A stretch of 64,000 nt of DNA from Manis javanica (GCF_040802235.1 NC_133161.1:144203121-144267120); one strand, 5' to 3'; shown: positions 31,855 to 43,245, numbered from the stretch's first letter. Numbers and translations: made by a program. The notes: generated from the letters alone by a model not told the origin.

Positions 31855-32675
31855 ATGGAGGTGACAGCCCCCTGCGCCCCTGTGCCTGTGCCTCCCCCTG
31901 CCTGGCCCCAGCACCTTTCCCAGCCCTACTCATCTCCCAGGAGGCAGATAATGGGCCTCCAGGTCAGTGCTAGAGGGGATGGAGATGGGGAGGTGGCAGC
32001 AGCCACAACCTGGCTCCCCTTCCCAAGGTGGGGGTGGGTGGCAGGGGCAGAAGTGCCCGCAGGCAGCTTCTCTAGAGACCAGTCCCCCAGCTCTGCTCAG
32101 AAAACCCTTCCCAGGAAATGCTCCGATTATCCTCTCCCATCTCCCATCAGTCCATTACTCTTATCCCCCAGGCTCTTGTGTACACAGCTTGCACTGTAAT
32201 GATAGTTTGTGCAGGTCTGTGTGTTTCTGTACAAGTGTTTTTATGTCCTCTGTGTGTATGAGAGAGGTTTATGGTTTATATGTGTATGTGCGTGCTCACG
32301 AGGTCACGTGCTGTGCGTGTGCCCGCTCCTGGTTAGACTCTGATCGCCATCTTCTTCCCCACAGAGGTGGGGGGTTCTCACCCAGCTCCAGGGGAATGGG
32401 GGCAAGAGCCTGGGTACTGGGGGGTGCGAGGGACGAAAGGGAGGGAGGGAAAGAAAGAGGCAGGCAGTCAAAGATGATGACTGTCCTAGGCAGGGTCTGC
32501 AGTGCCCCCCAGCCACCAGTTAGAGAATGCAGAAGGTCAATCTTAGATAATTGTTTTGTCTATGGGATCACAAACAACTGGTTTGACTATTTTTTCCCAG
32601 CAAATTGAGTGAACCCACTGGTTGTTTTGGCGCAAGTGGTCTCTGTCTTTTATTGCTTACATGTGCTCCCATGTG
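31855..32675. other. Intron 1, nothing firm; TG-rich stretch inside
   Basis: At 32205-32300 there is a loose TG-rich stretch (ATGTGTATGTGCGTGCTCAC). At 32540-32600 a non-repetitive AT-richer segment includes 'tagataattgttttgtctat'. The 213-codon frame at 31967-32608 crosses both and is not supported. Confidence 0.4.
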
Positions 32676-32679
32676 TCTT

Positions 32680-32815
32680 GTCTTCTTTAAACTTCGCTGC
32701 GAAATGGGGCTGTGGTCATGTGAGGTTCGGACAAGTTAATGGATGTGGCATGACCAGGACTGTGCCTGGTGCAGAGCACGTCTTCACACCACACGGCTAT
32801 TATTAGCTGCTGCTC
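32680..32815 (+). repeat. MIR SINE fragment
   Basis: 'gcgaaatggggctgtggtca', ACAAGTTAATGGATGTGGCA, GACTGTGCCTGGTGCAGAGC and CTATTATTAGCTGCTGC match the 3' half of MIR. Confidence 0.72.
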
Positions 32816-32819
32816 TCCC

Positions 32820-35390
32820 AGGGACTCGGCCTCTGCAGGAGGGGAACCCTCCCAGTGGTTCATGGCCCAGCACATTTCAGGGGGTCCCTCAGATGGGCTC
32901 CTGTGACCTCTCCAGGGTGATCAACCTGAGCAGGGTACATCAGGCGCTGAGGCCCCTGAGCTCCTGGGAAATCACCCCCTGCTCCCAGATGATCACCTGG
33001 GACGGTACCTGGTGGCCCTTGAAGCTGTCCTGGGCTCTCTTCTTATAGACTAGCTGGAAGCAAAAGGTATATGCCCTCAGGCAAGGAGCTCGAGGTGCAG
33101 GCGCTGGGCCCCAGCCCTCGCAGGAATCCCACTGCCCCGGGCGTGTTGCAGCGGGAGAAGGGTGCCCAGGCTCATTCCTGTGCTTCTGTGACTGTGTGTG
33201 CTGGTGTCTCCTGTGGACTGGGCACTGAGCCGGGAGCAGGGAGCATAACACCTCTGCCCTCCTGGAGCTCTGGTCCAGCACGGGGTGGCATTGGTCCTCT
33301 GATGTCACTCCAGCAGGTGACACTAAGGGAGCCTTGGGGGGTAATGCCCACTTAAGCCCATCACTCTCCCTAAGTGCCCCCCTGCTGCATGAAGGGGCAG
33401 GTGTGGCCGGGCAGGGGCTATGTTCTCCTTCCCCTTAGAGATGGGTTAAACATCTGAACCCACTTGTTCCCCTCCCTTCACTCCAGGCCTGGAAAGAGCC
33501 TTCCATCTGGTCCCTCAGCTTGAGGGTACCTTCCTCCCCTGCAGGGGAAGGTGGGAGGAGATGGCTAGGACGGGCGGAGAATCCCGGCATGGCAGGGGTA
33601 CTCAAATATGTACCTCCTGTGGCAGGGAGCTCCCCCACTCTGTGTGGAAGCCCCTGCAGCCCCTGCAGCTCTGACTGCCCCAAATGCTTCCTTGTCCTGA
33701 GCTGGTTTGTGTCCCTGAAGCTCCACCCACTAATCCCGGTTCTACCTCCTTAGCATTATGGGGCACACATCTGATCTTGCCCTCAATGTCCTTCAGGCCT
33801 TTAAAGAAGTCTGGGGCTCCCAGGGTCCTCTCCCCCATGAACTCCTCTGACCCAGTCTGACACACCTCACCAACTGAGGTGCTGTCCTCAGAACAAGTTG
33901 TCTAGGTCCCCAAGAATAGGTGTGCCCTCCAAGGGCCGACCTGCCCAGGGATTCCGGCCTAGGACTCTCCGGCCACCACAGCTGTCCAGGGATCCAGGAA
34001 CAGGCTCTGTGGGCTGGCTGCCTTCACACGTCCCCACGTCCAGCTCACCCCTTCCCAACCCTGTTTTCTTTTGGATTAACAATAAATTGCAGTGAAAGAT
34101 CTGCTTATCTCCAGTGGGAATTAAGGAATTCAATTGGTGATGGGCAGAGAGGGGACTGAGAGAGGAAGCAGATTGCAGAGATCAGGGCATGGAGAGGACC
34201 GTGGGGAGGGCCAGGGGCAGCGGGGGCCGAGGAGCAGGACCCTCTGCCTGTAGTCACTTCACCCTGTAGGCAGGGGTGGGGGTCAGCCCCTAATGCCTCC
34301 ATGGGGAAGGGTGGGACAGGATGGACTGAGTGTGGTCCCCTGGCGGGTGGCTATGCACCACAGGGACACTGCACTGGGGCCGCTTGCTGGCCGCCACTCA
34401 TGTGTCCCACTGACATGGTGCAGCGGCTCTGTGGCATGTCACGGTCCTGGGAGAGCAAGCTAGGGCACGTGGTGGAGGGAGGCACCCCGCTGTTTCATGC
34501 TGTGACACCAAGACCCTGACACAGAGGCTGTGGCTGGAAGTCCACGCCCGCAGGCCAGTCACCAGTAATGTACAGGCACTAAAACAACCCCCAGATGGGC
34601 CCTTGTGGCCCACCCTGCCTCTCTGCTGAGACTGACTTAGCCACGGATTCCTGTGGCCAATGGTTAAGTGAGTCTTACCGTCCTGGAGATTCTGGGCTCC
34701 CCTTTATCCTAAGGGTAAACCAAAAGCCTCCTTCCTGAATCCCAGCAGGGGCTTACTCAGGGTCTGCCCCCCAACATGCCTCCACCCTACTCAGCTGCAT
34801 AGCTCCTACCCCAAAGCCCAGGAACCTCAGTTTGGAGTCCCTTCTCCCATGTCCCCCAGGCTTGCACCCCTTTGCCACCCTCCCTGACATTGGACAGACG
34901 CCTCTCTAGTGGTGGATTCAGGGGCCCGGCACGGTGGCACACTTAGGTGTCTCCCCTGCCTTCCTCCAGGCACCTCGGCCTCACCTCACCAAACCCGGAG
35001 GCCAGGGAGAGGTAGAAGCCGACCCTCCAGTGCATGGGGGTGGGGGAGGCTGGAAGTGAAGGGGGACGGGTCCTGAGGACAAGGCCACCCACTGGCCCCT
35101 CGGACCAAGGGAGAGACAGGCCCCAATAACAGTTTCAATCACTGTCTTCCCATCTCTCCTGACACCCTGAGGCCTGGGAGTAGGGATTGATATTCAAGAG
35201 CAGCAGCCACTGGGAAGGGCACAGGGAAGATAAAGAGCAACGCCAGGCTGGAGATAGTCTGGGGCTTGGGGGGTGCTGGGGGCTGGGAGGCAGTGGGCTG
35301 GGAGTTCCAGGCATTTGGGATTCAACACTGGTGAAGGGCTGCGGCCAGAAACTGGGTCCTCAAGTCCAAGAGTCTAGCTGGTTAATAATT
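32820..35390. other. Intron 1, long stretch with nothing firmly recognised
   Basis: GC-rich unique sequence. About 33160-33310 may be another diverged copy of the unassigned old repeat (GGAGCAGGGAGCATAACACC). A short AT-rich segment lies at 34070-34140 (AACAATAAATTGCAGTGAAA). Confidence 0.45.
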
Positions 35391-35391
35391 A

Positions 35392-35436
35392 GTGACTCTA
35401 GTTAATAAATCGTTGGTGTTTTTCCCCCAATTTCAG
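35392..35436 (+). repeat. 45-bp direct repeat, copy 1
   Basis: It starts GTGACTCTAGTTAATAAAT and ends in a pyrimidine tract plus AATTTCAG. It matches copy 2 at 43 of 45 bases. Immediately upstream, AGCTGGTTAATAATTAG looks like a partial internal echo of the same sequence. Confidence 0.93.
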
Positions 35437-35439
35437 CTT

Positions 35440-36080
35440 TCCCACCTGAGACCCTAGAGATCTTTCTAGACTCTGTCCAGGCCTCTGAAAAGAAGCCCCC
35501 TGCCCTCCACCCCGACCCTGGGCCACCACCTCCCTCCTGTCCCCTCCCCTAGCTGGTTCCTGGTCTCCAGAGCCAGCATGCTGTTTAATCTCTAAGGGAT
35601 TAGAGACCTGCTTTCCTGGCCTCCCCACACAGGCTCCTCAGATGCCCTTAGATATCCCCCACTGGCGGGGCAGGCCCTCTGCCACCCCAGAGAGCATGTC
35701 CGGGTACTCCTTGGCTGGGCCCCTTCTGCTGCCCAAGTAGGGCCCTGGGGTGACCCTGTGGATAAATCTTCCCTAATCCTTTAGATGAAGTCAGTTAGTC
35801 AACAGATGTGAACACCTACTATGCGCCATTATTATATATCAAGAAAAAGTACTTTAAGCAACTCAAATTGAGGTTAAAGGCTTTTTTGCAAAGGCTGCTG
35901 CACCTCAGGGGGCACCTGAGGAGGAGAGGGGGCCACATGTCCTCAAGGTGGGCCTTTGGGTGGTGTTTCTCATCTCTGAACTGCTGGACACCGTTCCACT
36001 GGAGGCTGTCCAGGTCTCTGTGCCTCCTCCTCAGGTCCCTCAGTGTGCAGTCCCATACTAGATCCCAGCTAGGGGAGGGT
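35440..36080. other. Intron 1, spacer between the 45-bp direct repeats
   Basis: Unique sequence with an AT-rich segment at about 35800-35890 (GCGCCATTATTATATATCAA). No terminal inverted repeats, poly(A) or LTR features mark it as a mobile element. Confidence 0.45.
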
Positions 36081-36084
36081 ACAG

Positions 36085-36129
36085 GTGACTCTAGTTAATA
36101 AATTGTTGGTGTTTTCCCCCCAATTTCAG
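36085..36129 (+). repeat. 45-bp direct repeat, copy 2
   Basis: It is identical to copy 1 except for C/T at base 20 and one T/C in the pyrimidine tract. Homology ends sharply on the left; on the right the flanks diverge after AATTTCAG. Confidence 0.93.
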
Positions 36130-36134
36130 TTCTT

Positions 36135-37060
36135 TCTGTGTGGCCGGGGCAGGGGTAGCGAGGGAGAGGAGGCGAAGAAAGGGGTAAAAGCGAAAGGAGG
36201 CCAGGGTTGAAGCGGGGGGTGGGCAGAGGGCAGGGGCAGCCTCTCCTTCTGTTTTCATCCTTTGCCCAGGTCAGGGCTGAGTAAGGACGTGCTGCCCTCA
36301 AAGCAGGTGTCCTCCCTGTTCTCTGGGGTGGCACACAGATGCGTCCAGAGAATGATTTGAGTGCTTGGAGCAGACTTGGGGCTGTGAAGGAGGCACTGGA
36401 GCCCTGACTTGGTGGAGGCTTCCCTGGGGAAGTCAGCTTGAGGCTGAGACCTGGAGTCTGAGTAGGAGTGGCTGGAGGAAGTGGCAGAGGAGAGTGACCA
36501 GGGCCGCTGGAGAGGGGCCAGACTTGGACACCCGTGGGAGAGGCCCAGTGTCTTCTGGGTGAGAGGGCAGGAGCATGCCACCTGGGAAGGGGCCGGAAAG
36601 GCCGTCTGGAGGATTGGGGACTTAACAGACCTCTTCCCCAATCTGTTCTGCAGATTTCAACCTGCCCTGTGCCCCAGGCTGCTTTGCCAAGTGCCAGCTG
36701 CACATGCCTGCTTCATGCCCGGTGTGCATTCCAAACCACCCTTCCTCCTCTTCCCAGGATGCGGCCCTTGCCAGGCTGTCCCCAGGTCTGGTCCTGAAAC
36801 CCTAATTCTGCCATTCGCTGGGGGTCCTGCTCCTTCTCTGTCATCCTGTGCATCTGCTTTGTTGTCAGTTCTTATCGACTCTGTTTCTGCAGGTCTCCTC
36901 CCCACTCACACTGGTGCCCCCCTTGGAGATGCCCCAGGGGCCCCTCCCCATGCCTTCCAAGCCTGCACAGAGAAGTTTGAGCATATCACATGCCTGCTCT
37001 GTCTGAAGCCCTCATGGGCTCCCCAGTGCTGCTGTCAAAAGTGCAGACTCCATGACCTAG
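36135..37060. other. Intron 1, nothing firmly recognised
   Basis: About 36405-36620 ('gaggcttccctggggaagtc', then GAGGCTGAGACCTGGAGTCT) resembles the 3' half of the unassigned old repeat family. The 208- and 202-codon frames here are not supported. Confidence 0.4.
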
Positions 37061-37062
37061 GC

Positions 37063-37287
37063 CAGGGCTTCTCCACCGCAGCCAGCACTACGGACATTTG
37101 GGGCTGATAATTCTGTGTTGTGGGGGACCGGCCTGTGCATTGTAGGACACAGAAGCATCCCTGGCCTCCACCCACTAGATGCCAATAGCATCCTCCCCCT
37201 GTCCACACCGTGTGACAATAAAAAAGGTCTTTAGACATTGCTGAATATCCCATGGGGAGCAAAGTTACCCCCAGTTGAGAACCACTG
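37063..37287 (+). mobile_element. MER20 hAT-Charlie DNA transposon
   Basis: A full-length copy from CAGGGCTTCTCCACC to AGTTGAGAACCACTG, which form the decayed terminal inverted repeats. Internal landmarks are GGCTGATAATTCTGTGTTGT, GTGCATTGTAGGACACAGAA, CCCACTAGATGCCAATAGCA and TTTAGACATTGCTGAATATC. The flanking 8-mers ACCTAGGC and ATCTGAGC differ only by transitions, consistent with an aged 8-bp target duplication. MER20 is eutherian-specific and has been reported as a regulatory element in endometrial stromal cells. Confidence 0.9.
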
Positions 37288-37294
37288 ATCTGAG

Positions 37295-38035
37295 CCCTTG
37301 CTGTAGCCAGAATCTACTTTTCCAAAGATTCCTCCCACTGCTTGACATGGACACATTCTAAGTTGCAGCCAAAGTTAACTACTCCCAGCAGCTCCGCACC
37401 TGCCCCTGGGCCTTAGTACCCAGCTGCTGGCTGAACCAGAGCCCCAGCACACTTACCTGTGAAACACCCGGTTTCCCAGAGGCCTTGTCCCAGTGGCCTC
37501 CCTCTGCCTCCTGTGCTGTCCTGCTTAGGACTTACTTTCTCTCCCATCCCTGCCCCAGATGCCGAGATCATTGCAGGAAAGAACTTGGCCTTAAAGTCTC
37601 TGCGGGCTCTAGCTCAGTGCCTTATACACAGCAGATGCCCCATAAGAGTACAGTAAGCCAACGGGAGCGGTCTGGCTTCTCAACCCCAGTAAGCTGTGAG
37701 GTTTCCTTCTGCACAGCTCTGTTTTCTTGGCACTTTGTTTAACCCCCGAAGTCAAGATGAGAAAGCTTCTGAGCTTCCCTGTCTGTCTCTTGACACTTTC
37801 CATATCCACCTCCTGTTGTTGGCGGCAAACAAAAGCATCTTTTCCTGTTTAGTCACCCTTTACTAAGTACCTTCTATGCATCGAGTTCTGGGGACCAGGG
37901 GACTCTGTGGTTGCGTGTATGAAGTTGTGCGTGGACGTGTAGTTTCTCAGATAAGTGTGCACTGGCACATTTCTGCATGGCCATTTATGTTTGAGTCAGA
38001 AATCGTGCCATCCACACCAGGGTTTGTTCTGGGGT
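37295..38035. other. Intron 1, nothing firmly recognised
   Basis: A weak L2-like end may lie at 37560-37655 ('gctctagctcagtgccttat'). The rest is unique. Confidence 0.4.
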
Positions 38036-38039
38036 CTTT

Positions 38040-38332
38040 CCCCCCACTGGCTGCTCTATGCTCCAAGCCCCACTCACCCGGGGCTTGTCCCCTATGCACA
38101 CACTCTCACCTTTCATTCCACCAGGCCTTTGCTCAGCGCCCCCTCTACATGGCAGATCCTACTTCACTGTCTGGTAGAGTCCCCATCATCCCTCATTGCC
38201 CTTCCTTCTCTACTCCTCCTCCCCAAATTCATCATTTCCTCCCGGGTATTGTCATGACATTTGTCAGCATTCGTACCATAGCACAATGAGCATGTTGCTA
38301 GTTAATTTATCCTCTGTCCTTGAGCCCGGGAC

Positions 38333-38373
<41 letters not shown>

Positions 38374-38465
38374 ACATGCACACGTGCATGTATGTGTTTA
38401 TAACCCTTACTTTCAGGCACCTAATAGAGTCATAATACATGTTTATTAAATAAATTGAAATGAAT
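38040..38465 (+). mobile_element. L2 LINE 3' region, interrupted by a TG repeat
   Basis: CACCAGGCCTTTGCTCAGCG, 'ttgtcatgacatttgtcagc', CTCTGTCCTTGAGCCCGGGA and, after the microsatellite, 'aggcacctaatagagtcata' and TTATTAAATAAATTGAAATG follow the L2 order. Confidence 0.75.
38336..38370. repeat. (TG)n microsatellite within the L2
   Basis: About 17 perfect TG units. They are followed by CGCACATGCACACGTGCATG, a further alternating purine-pyrimidine run that is Z-DNA-prone. Microsatellite length is likely polymorphic. Confidence 0.93.
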
Positions 38466-38469
38466 TACT

Positions 38470-40345
38470 TATTTTGTTTTCCAAAGCATTTTCTTTGCAC
38501 TGTTCTAAGGATATCTTTGGTTAATGACTTTGATGATCTTCCTGCACATGCCCCATGTGTTCTGTGCACGTAAACATGCACTTACACATATTTACACATA
38601 CAGCACTACTTAGTTGCACACATGTACTTAGATGTACATGCATGCACGCATGTGTCTCTGTTTCCATGTAGATTTAAATGTATGCCCCCCAAAACTATCC
38701 CTTGCTAAGGTGACATTCCCTCAACCTCCAGCTCCCTATCTTTAAGAATTGAAGGGGTGAAGATGGGGTAACTGGGTGTTGCCCCTCCTGGGTAGCTTTC
38801 CCCACCCACCTGAGATCCCCTTGCAGAATTTCCTTCGGACCCCAGTGCCTGGTCGGCTGGAAGTGACCAGAGACTTCCTGTCCATCCTGGGATAGCCTGG
38901 GGTAGGCAAGTTGGGTCAGGGGGGCAGATCCCTCTGTGGCCTAGTCATATCGCACCCCTTCCGGATCCATCTCTGCCCTGTTTAATTGGAATTTGGTTAG
39001 TGGAGACCATCTGTTCTATTCCGGCCTGTTTCCATGACAACCAAGTGGCTTGAGACTGAGGTTTGTGGTGAGAGAAGTGGCCTGGGGGATGCTGGGAAAA
39101 ATCAGCAAGGTCCTCCCCTTCAAACCTGCTCCACCTTGCCTTTTCCTCTCTGCCCTGCCCTCACTCCCACCCCCAAGCCCAGAGTAAAAATGAAGCTACT
39201 GCCTGCTGGGGAGTCAGGAGTCCCCAGCATCGCCCTTCCAGCCCAGCCTGGCCCTGCCACTCCCAGGCTCCTTTGGGTCTCTACACACGCCTTCCTCACC
39301 CTGCCATTCATAAGCACTTGCCACCAGAGCATCTAGTCTCTACCCACACCCGGGTGTGGAGGGGACACCTGGTGGCATGAAATCCTGCAGTTTTTGCCTG
39401 TACTTTTGAGCCTCGGCCACCTCTACCTCCAGACCCCTTCCTCACCCCATCTGGGCATCTCAAAACCTCCAGCTAGGGGTCTCACACATAAGCACACATA
39501 CCTTAAAGGGAGCAGAAATTTCAACCCACTTTGGATGACCGATGCATGCCCCCTCCCCTGCCCACGTCCAGGGAACTTCAGTCCCCACAACCTTCCAGAT
39601 GACAGGGTTTTGAGGGTAGGGTCCTTTGCTTCCCTGCCCCGGGAGTTAGTGCCTCGTCGCAGCCACGTTAGGGGCGCTCAGGGCCCCACACAGAGGACAC
39701 TGTTGGAGCCCTTTGTCCCCCAGTGCTCTGCCCCCCTGCCCCCAGTGAACAGAGTGGGCCCTGCAAATGCGTGGCAGACGTAAGAGCCCTGAGCCCAGCT
39801 GAGAAAATGTGGCAGCGCTACAGCTGGATGGGCCCTGGATTCCCAGGAGCTCAGACAGGCCCTGATACACTGGATGTGAGTGAGGCTCTTTCTCTCCTAT
39901 TTCCAGACAGACAGTTCTGTTTTCACGGTGTTATCTTCTGCCCTAATTTCCCCATCTATGGCAAAGCCTCGTCCCTGCCTGCTCTATTATCAGGGGAACC
40001 GCCTGTCTTCAAGAATAAGTGGTGTGGCTTGTCAGGTGACCTGTCTGTCACTCTGGTCCCAGGCACAAGGTGCCAGCCACACCTGCTGCACGTAGGGAGG
40101 GGGAGCCAGCCTGAGGTGGGGGATCCCAGGACCTCTCCAGCGCTCCCCATCCCAGGAGAATGAGTCCTGGGCAGGAAGGGAGAAAGATGACAGTCTCAGG
40201 CCTCAGAGAGTTGGCGCACAGAGCAGCTGTGCTAAGTGAGAGGCCCCCACATTTGTGGGGGTGCTACACCCTTGCAGCGGTCTCCTAGTGGCCAGCTGGC
40301 CTCCGTCAGGGATGGGATCTAGCTCCCCACCAGCCATCCCTTCTT
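38470..40345. other. Intron 1, nothing firmly recognised
   Basis: 38560-38680 is loosely repetitive CA/TG sequence (CATGCACTTACACATATTTA). The remainder is unique and GC-rich. Confidence 0.45.
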
Positions 40346-40351
40346 CATGTG

Positions 40352-40655
40352 CTTCTTTTGTTATTAATATAATTCACATACCACAAAATTCACCCTTTTA
40401 AAATGTATGTTGTAATGGGTTTCGGTATATTCACAAAGTTGTGTAACCCTCACCGCTCCCCAGTATAGAACATTTTCATCAACCGAAAAAGAAGCCCTGT
40501 GTGCATTTGCAGTCACTCCCCATTTTCCCTCCCCCCAACCCCAGGCGGCCACTCATCTACTTCTGTGTCTGTGGATTTGCGTGTGCTGGAAATTTCATAC
40601 AAATGGAATCATACATTTTGTGGCCTTTTGTGGCTGGCGTCTTTCACTAGCACAC
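40352..40655 (+). mobile_element. L1 LINE 3' region fragment (old, L1M-type)
   Basis: It has ACAAAATTCACCCTTTTAAA, GGTATATTCACAAAGTTGTG, CATTTTCATCAACCGAAAAA, GCAGTCACTCCCCATTTTCC and AATTTCATACAAATGGAATC. This block order recurs throughout mammalian genomes in old L1 3' sequence. Confidence 0.8.
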
Positions 40656-40669
40656 CCCGCCTCTTTCCA

Positions 40670-41130
40670 CATCACCATCCTGCTTAAAGAATGTCAGTGG
40701 TTCCCGGTCGCTAGAAGGGAAAGTGCAGACCCTTAACAGCCTTTTTTAACTGCTGCTCAGCCTTCTTTCCATTCGCCTCTGCACTAAATAGCCACCACTT
40801 TAGCCGCGTCCGTGTTTTTAAAGACATGATTTCCTCTTCCTGTTTCCTCTCTCTCTCTCTCTCTCTCTGAGGGACTCCTACTTATTCTGCAAGACCCAGC
40901 TAAAAAAATCCCAGTCTTCTGTGATCCCTCCATCACCCCCAGAATCACTCCCAAACTCCCATTGCTTTGGGTTCATACTTTAAAAAACAAACAAAACACA
41001 GCACTTACCACTCAGTATTTGGTCATGTCTGGGTCCCCTGCTAGACAGACTGAGCTTCTAGAGGAAAATAAAACACCCTGTTCTTTCTAGCACAGTGCTT
41101 GGCACATGGTATACACTCAGGGATGCTTCA
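40670..41130 (+). mobile_element. L2 LINE 3' region
   Basis: TGTCAGTGGTTCCCGGTCGC, 'tattctgcaagacccagcta', CTGCTAGACAGACTGAGCTT and 'agcacagtgcttggcacatggt' follow the L2 3' order. It begins within 20 bases of the L1 fragment end. A (CT)n run of 11 units lies at 40847-40868. Confidence 0.83.
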
Positions 41131-41134
41131 TAGA

Positions 41135-41780
41135 CCAAAGCAAAGGGGAACAGAAGAACCAGAGCCAGTGGGTATCCTCTGGGAGAGGTGGCCCTGGAAG
41201 GAGGGCAGGCTTCGGCAACCTGGCATAGCAGAAACTGAGTGGGCATGGCTGGGTCTGCGAGCTGCTCGGACGTGAGAAGGTAGGGAGAGGTGGGTCCCTC
41301 AGTTAGACAGCGTGTGTGGAGCACCTGGGTGGTCGCTAGACGGAGCGGAAGGTTTGGGGAAGGGGTGGGAGCAGAATGGGGGAGGAGCAGCCAAAGACTG
41401 GTGGGTTCAGGCGAGGCGGATGCTCCCCGCAGACAACAGCTTCTGCAAAGGCCCAAAGACAAGTGAGAGCCAGTGGCTAAAATACCCTGGAGGACAGAGC
41501 CCAGCATGGGCCAGGGAGAGGGCAGCGTGAGGCTTCGCCCGCTGCGGTAAGCAGGAACCCAGTTTCCCAGGGAGCTTTATGTCCGATGCAAACCTCCCCA
41601 TCTTTCAAGGGTTACAGAAGGCTGGATGGACTTACCCTGACCACCCCCGCCAGCAGTGGTGACGACGGTCCCACTGTCTTTGCCAGATGGAAACTACTGG
41701 AAGGCAAATGATGGATTCTAAAACCCTCTCCTTCCTCACCCAGCCCCACGGAGAAGAACTGAAGGACAGGGGTAGAACCG
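41135..41780. other. Intron 1, nothing firmly recognised
   Basis: About 41340-41480 (CTTCTGCAAAGGCCCAAAGA) resembles the 3' part of the unassigned old repeat. The rest is unique. Confidence 0.4.
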
Positions 41781-41784
41781 GGTC

Positions 41785-41960
41785 TCCTGCCACATACTAG
41801 TTTTGTGTCCTTGGACTCCACCTCTGTGACCCCCAATGTTTTCTGCTATAAACACTGACCTACTGAGTATGAAGCAGGATAATAATACCTACTCTGAGGA
41901 CGAAATGAGATGGGTATCCACGTGCTCAGTGGCCTTGGGAGCTGTTACTTTCGCCAGTAC
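41785..41960 (+). repeat. MIR SINE, diverged
   Basis: 'gttttgtgtccttggactcc', GGATAATAATACCTACTCTG and GACGAAATGAGATGGGTATC match the MIR core and 3' region. Confidence 0.72.
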
Positions 41961-42044
41961 TGTCAGCAGGCATAACTGAGCGAAGGAGGAGGTCAGGGGT
42001 CCCCGGTTTGAAGGAATCGCCAAGGCCCCTTCTCTCCTCCTGTC

Positions 42045-42180
42045 TTTTATGTCATTTCCAAGAGATTAGAAACCCTGATGGGGGCGCTTCCATGTTATTT
42101 ATTTGCAATCGGCTTGAAAGCAATCAGAGCTCTATTTTCTGGGGGGAGAAACACAATTCAGCCTCCACTCTTGCGCTGAG
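42045..42180. promoter_or_regulatory. Candidate conserved non-coding block
   Basis: 'cttttatgtcatttccaaga', CATGTTATTTATTTGCAATC and CTTGAAAGCAATCAGAGCTC form a non-repetitive AT-rich block with FOX-like TATTTATT and octamer-like ATTTGCAAT motifs. Confidence 0.4.
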
Positions 42181-42409
42181 GGGGTGGGGATGCAGAGACG
42201 AAGTAGAGTGCTGCCTGGCTGGGGGGAGTCCCGCCGTCATCCTCGGCGCCCCGCAGTTCTAGAGCAGAAGGCAGTCCGGCCTTCCTGCTGCTGGGGGCGC
42301 AACGAGGGACTTCCTGGTAGAGCCCGGCAGCCTTCTCCACCGGGAGGCACCAGCGCCCCCCACGGTGGGATCCTGTTCCCAAGGAGGGTGCCAAGCAAAC
42401 CGCCCCTGC

Positions 42410-42500
42410 AAGAACAAAGCTGCCTAATTGCCCTTTAATCTGGGGATGTCGGGCTGCTGGTGTTGGTGCTGAATTGTAAGGGGAGATAGTATCTTCCCTT
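42410..42500. promoter_or_regulatory. Candidate conserved non-coding block
   Basis: AACAAAGCTGCCTAATTGCC, CTTTAATCTGGGGATGTCGG and GTGCTGAATTGTAAGG. AACAAAG is a TCF/SOX-like core. Non-repetitive. Confidence 0.33.
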
Positions 42501-42509
42501 TGAGTGAAA

Positions 42510-43015
42510 AGTTACTTGATCTCTGCGTGTCAGAGGAAAGCCTGTGCCCAGGGAAGAGGTGGGGATGGAAGGGAAAGGTGGAAGGAGAGAGAGAGGAGCA
42601 CGCCCTGGCTCGCTGCCGAGTGGAGGCACCGGCTTTCTTTCTCCCAATAACAGTCATAAATAAAGGGCAACAAGCATCTCTCTTGTCTTGGCTCAAAGCA
42701 TTGTTTTATGCAGGGCTTCCTCCCGCCTCCCTTGCAGGCCCTGGATGGGGAAAAACAGCGTCCACAAGGAGAGTGGGGGGCCGCCAGCTATCTCCCTCCA
42801 CAGGTGGGGGAGCTAGGCTCCCAGACCTGGGTGTACCCCCAGCCCTGGCCTTGACGCTCCCTCCTCACCTTTGCAGAGGCTGCTAAGATGTCTCAGGTGA
42901 CCGCAGCAGCCTCCTAGCAAGCGCCTGCCTCCACTCCCTGCAGTGTTCTCAGCAGGTGCCAGCAGTCTGGGTCAGACCCTCGCGCCCCTCCCCAGGTCCC
43001 AATGGGAGAAGCCTG
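42510..43015. other. Intron 1, unique sequence
   Basis: Contains a short AT-rich segment at 42640-42710 (ACAGTCATAAATAAAGGGCA). No repeat or gene recognised. Confidence 0.4.
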
Positions 43016-43019
43016 GGCC

Positions 43020-43245
43020 CTCTGTAATCGGGCCCCCGCATTGCTTCCCACCAGCTGTGCTTGCCAGACTTACTGGCCTCAGACCTTTGCACCTTCTACT
43101 CCCTCCAGAACGTTCTTCCCCCAGACGGACACATGGTTGGCATTTGGTTCTTGGCTCCAATGTCCCCTCTCTCAGTGAGGCCCTCCTGGCCACCCTTAAT
43201 CTGAAATTAAGTAGTCCTCTGTGTACACACACACACAGTCTCCTT
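43020..43245 (+). mobile_element. L2 LINE fragment
   Basis: 'gcctcagacctttgcacctt', TCTACTCCCTCCAGAACGTT and GGCTCCAATGTCCCCTCTCT match the L2 'cctttgcacatgctgttccctctgcctgga' region. Confidence 0.65.

Noticed and set aside
35440..36080. Mobile element bounded by the 45-bp repeats
   Set aside because: No LTR, TG..CA ends, poly(A) tail or inverted repeats, and 45 bp is too long for a target duplication.
38134..38146. CTCF-like core AGGGGGCGCTGAG-type match on the minus strand
   Set aside because: The 3' half fits but the 5' half of the motif is absent, and it lies in decayed L2 sequence.
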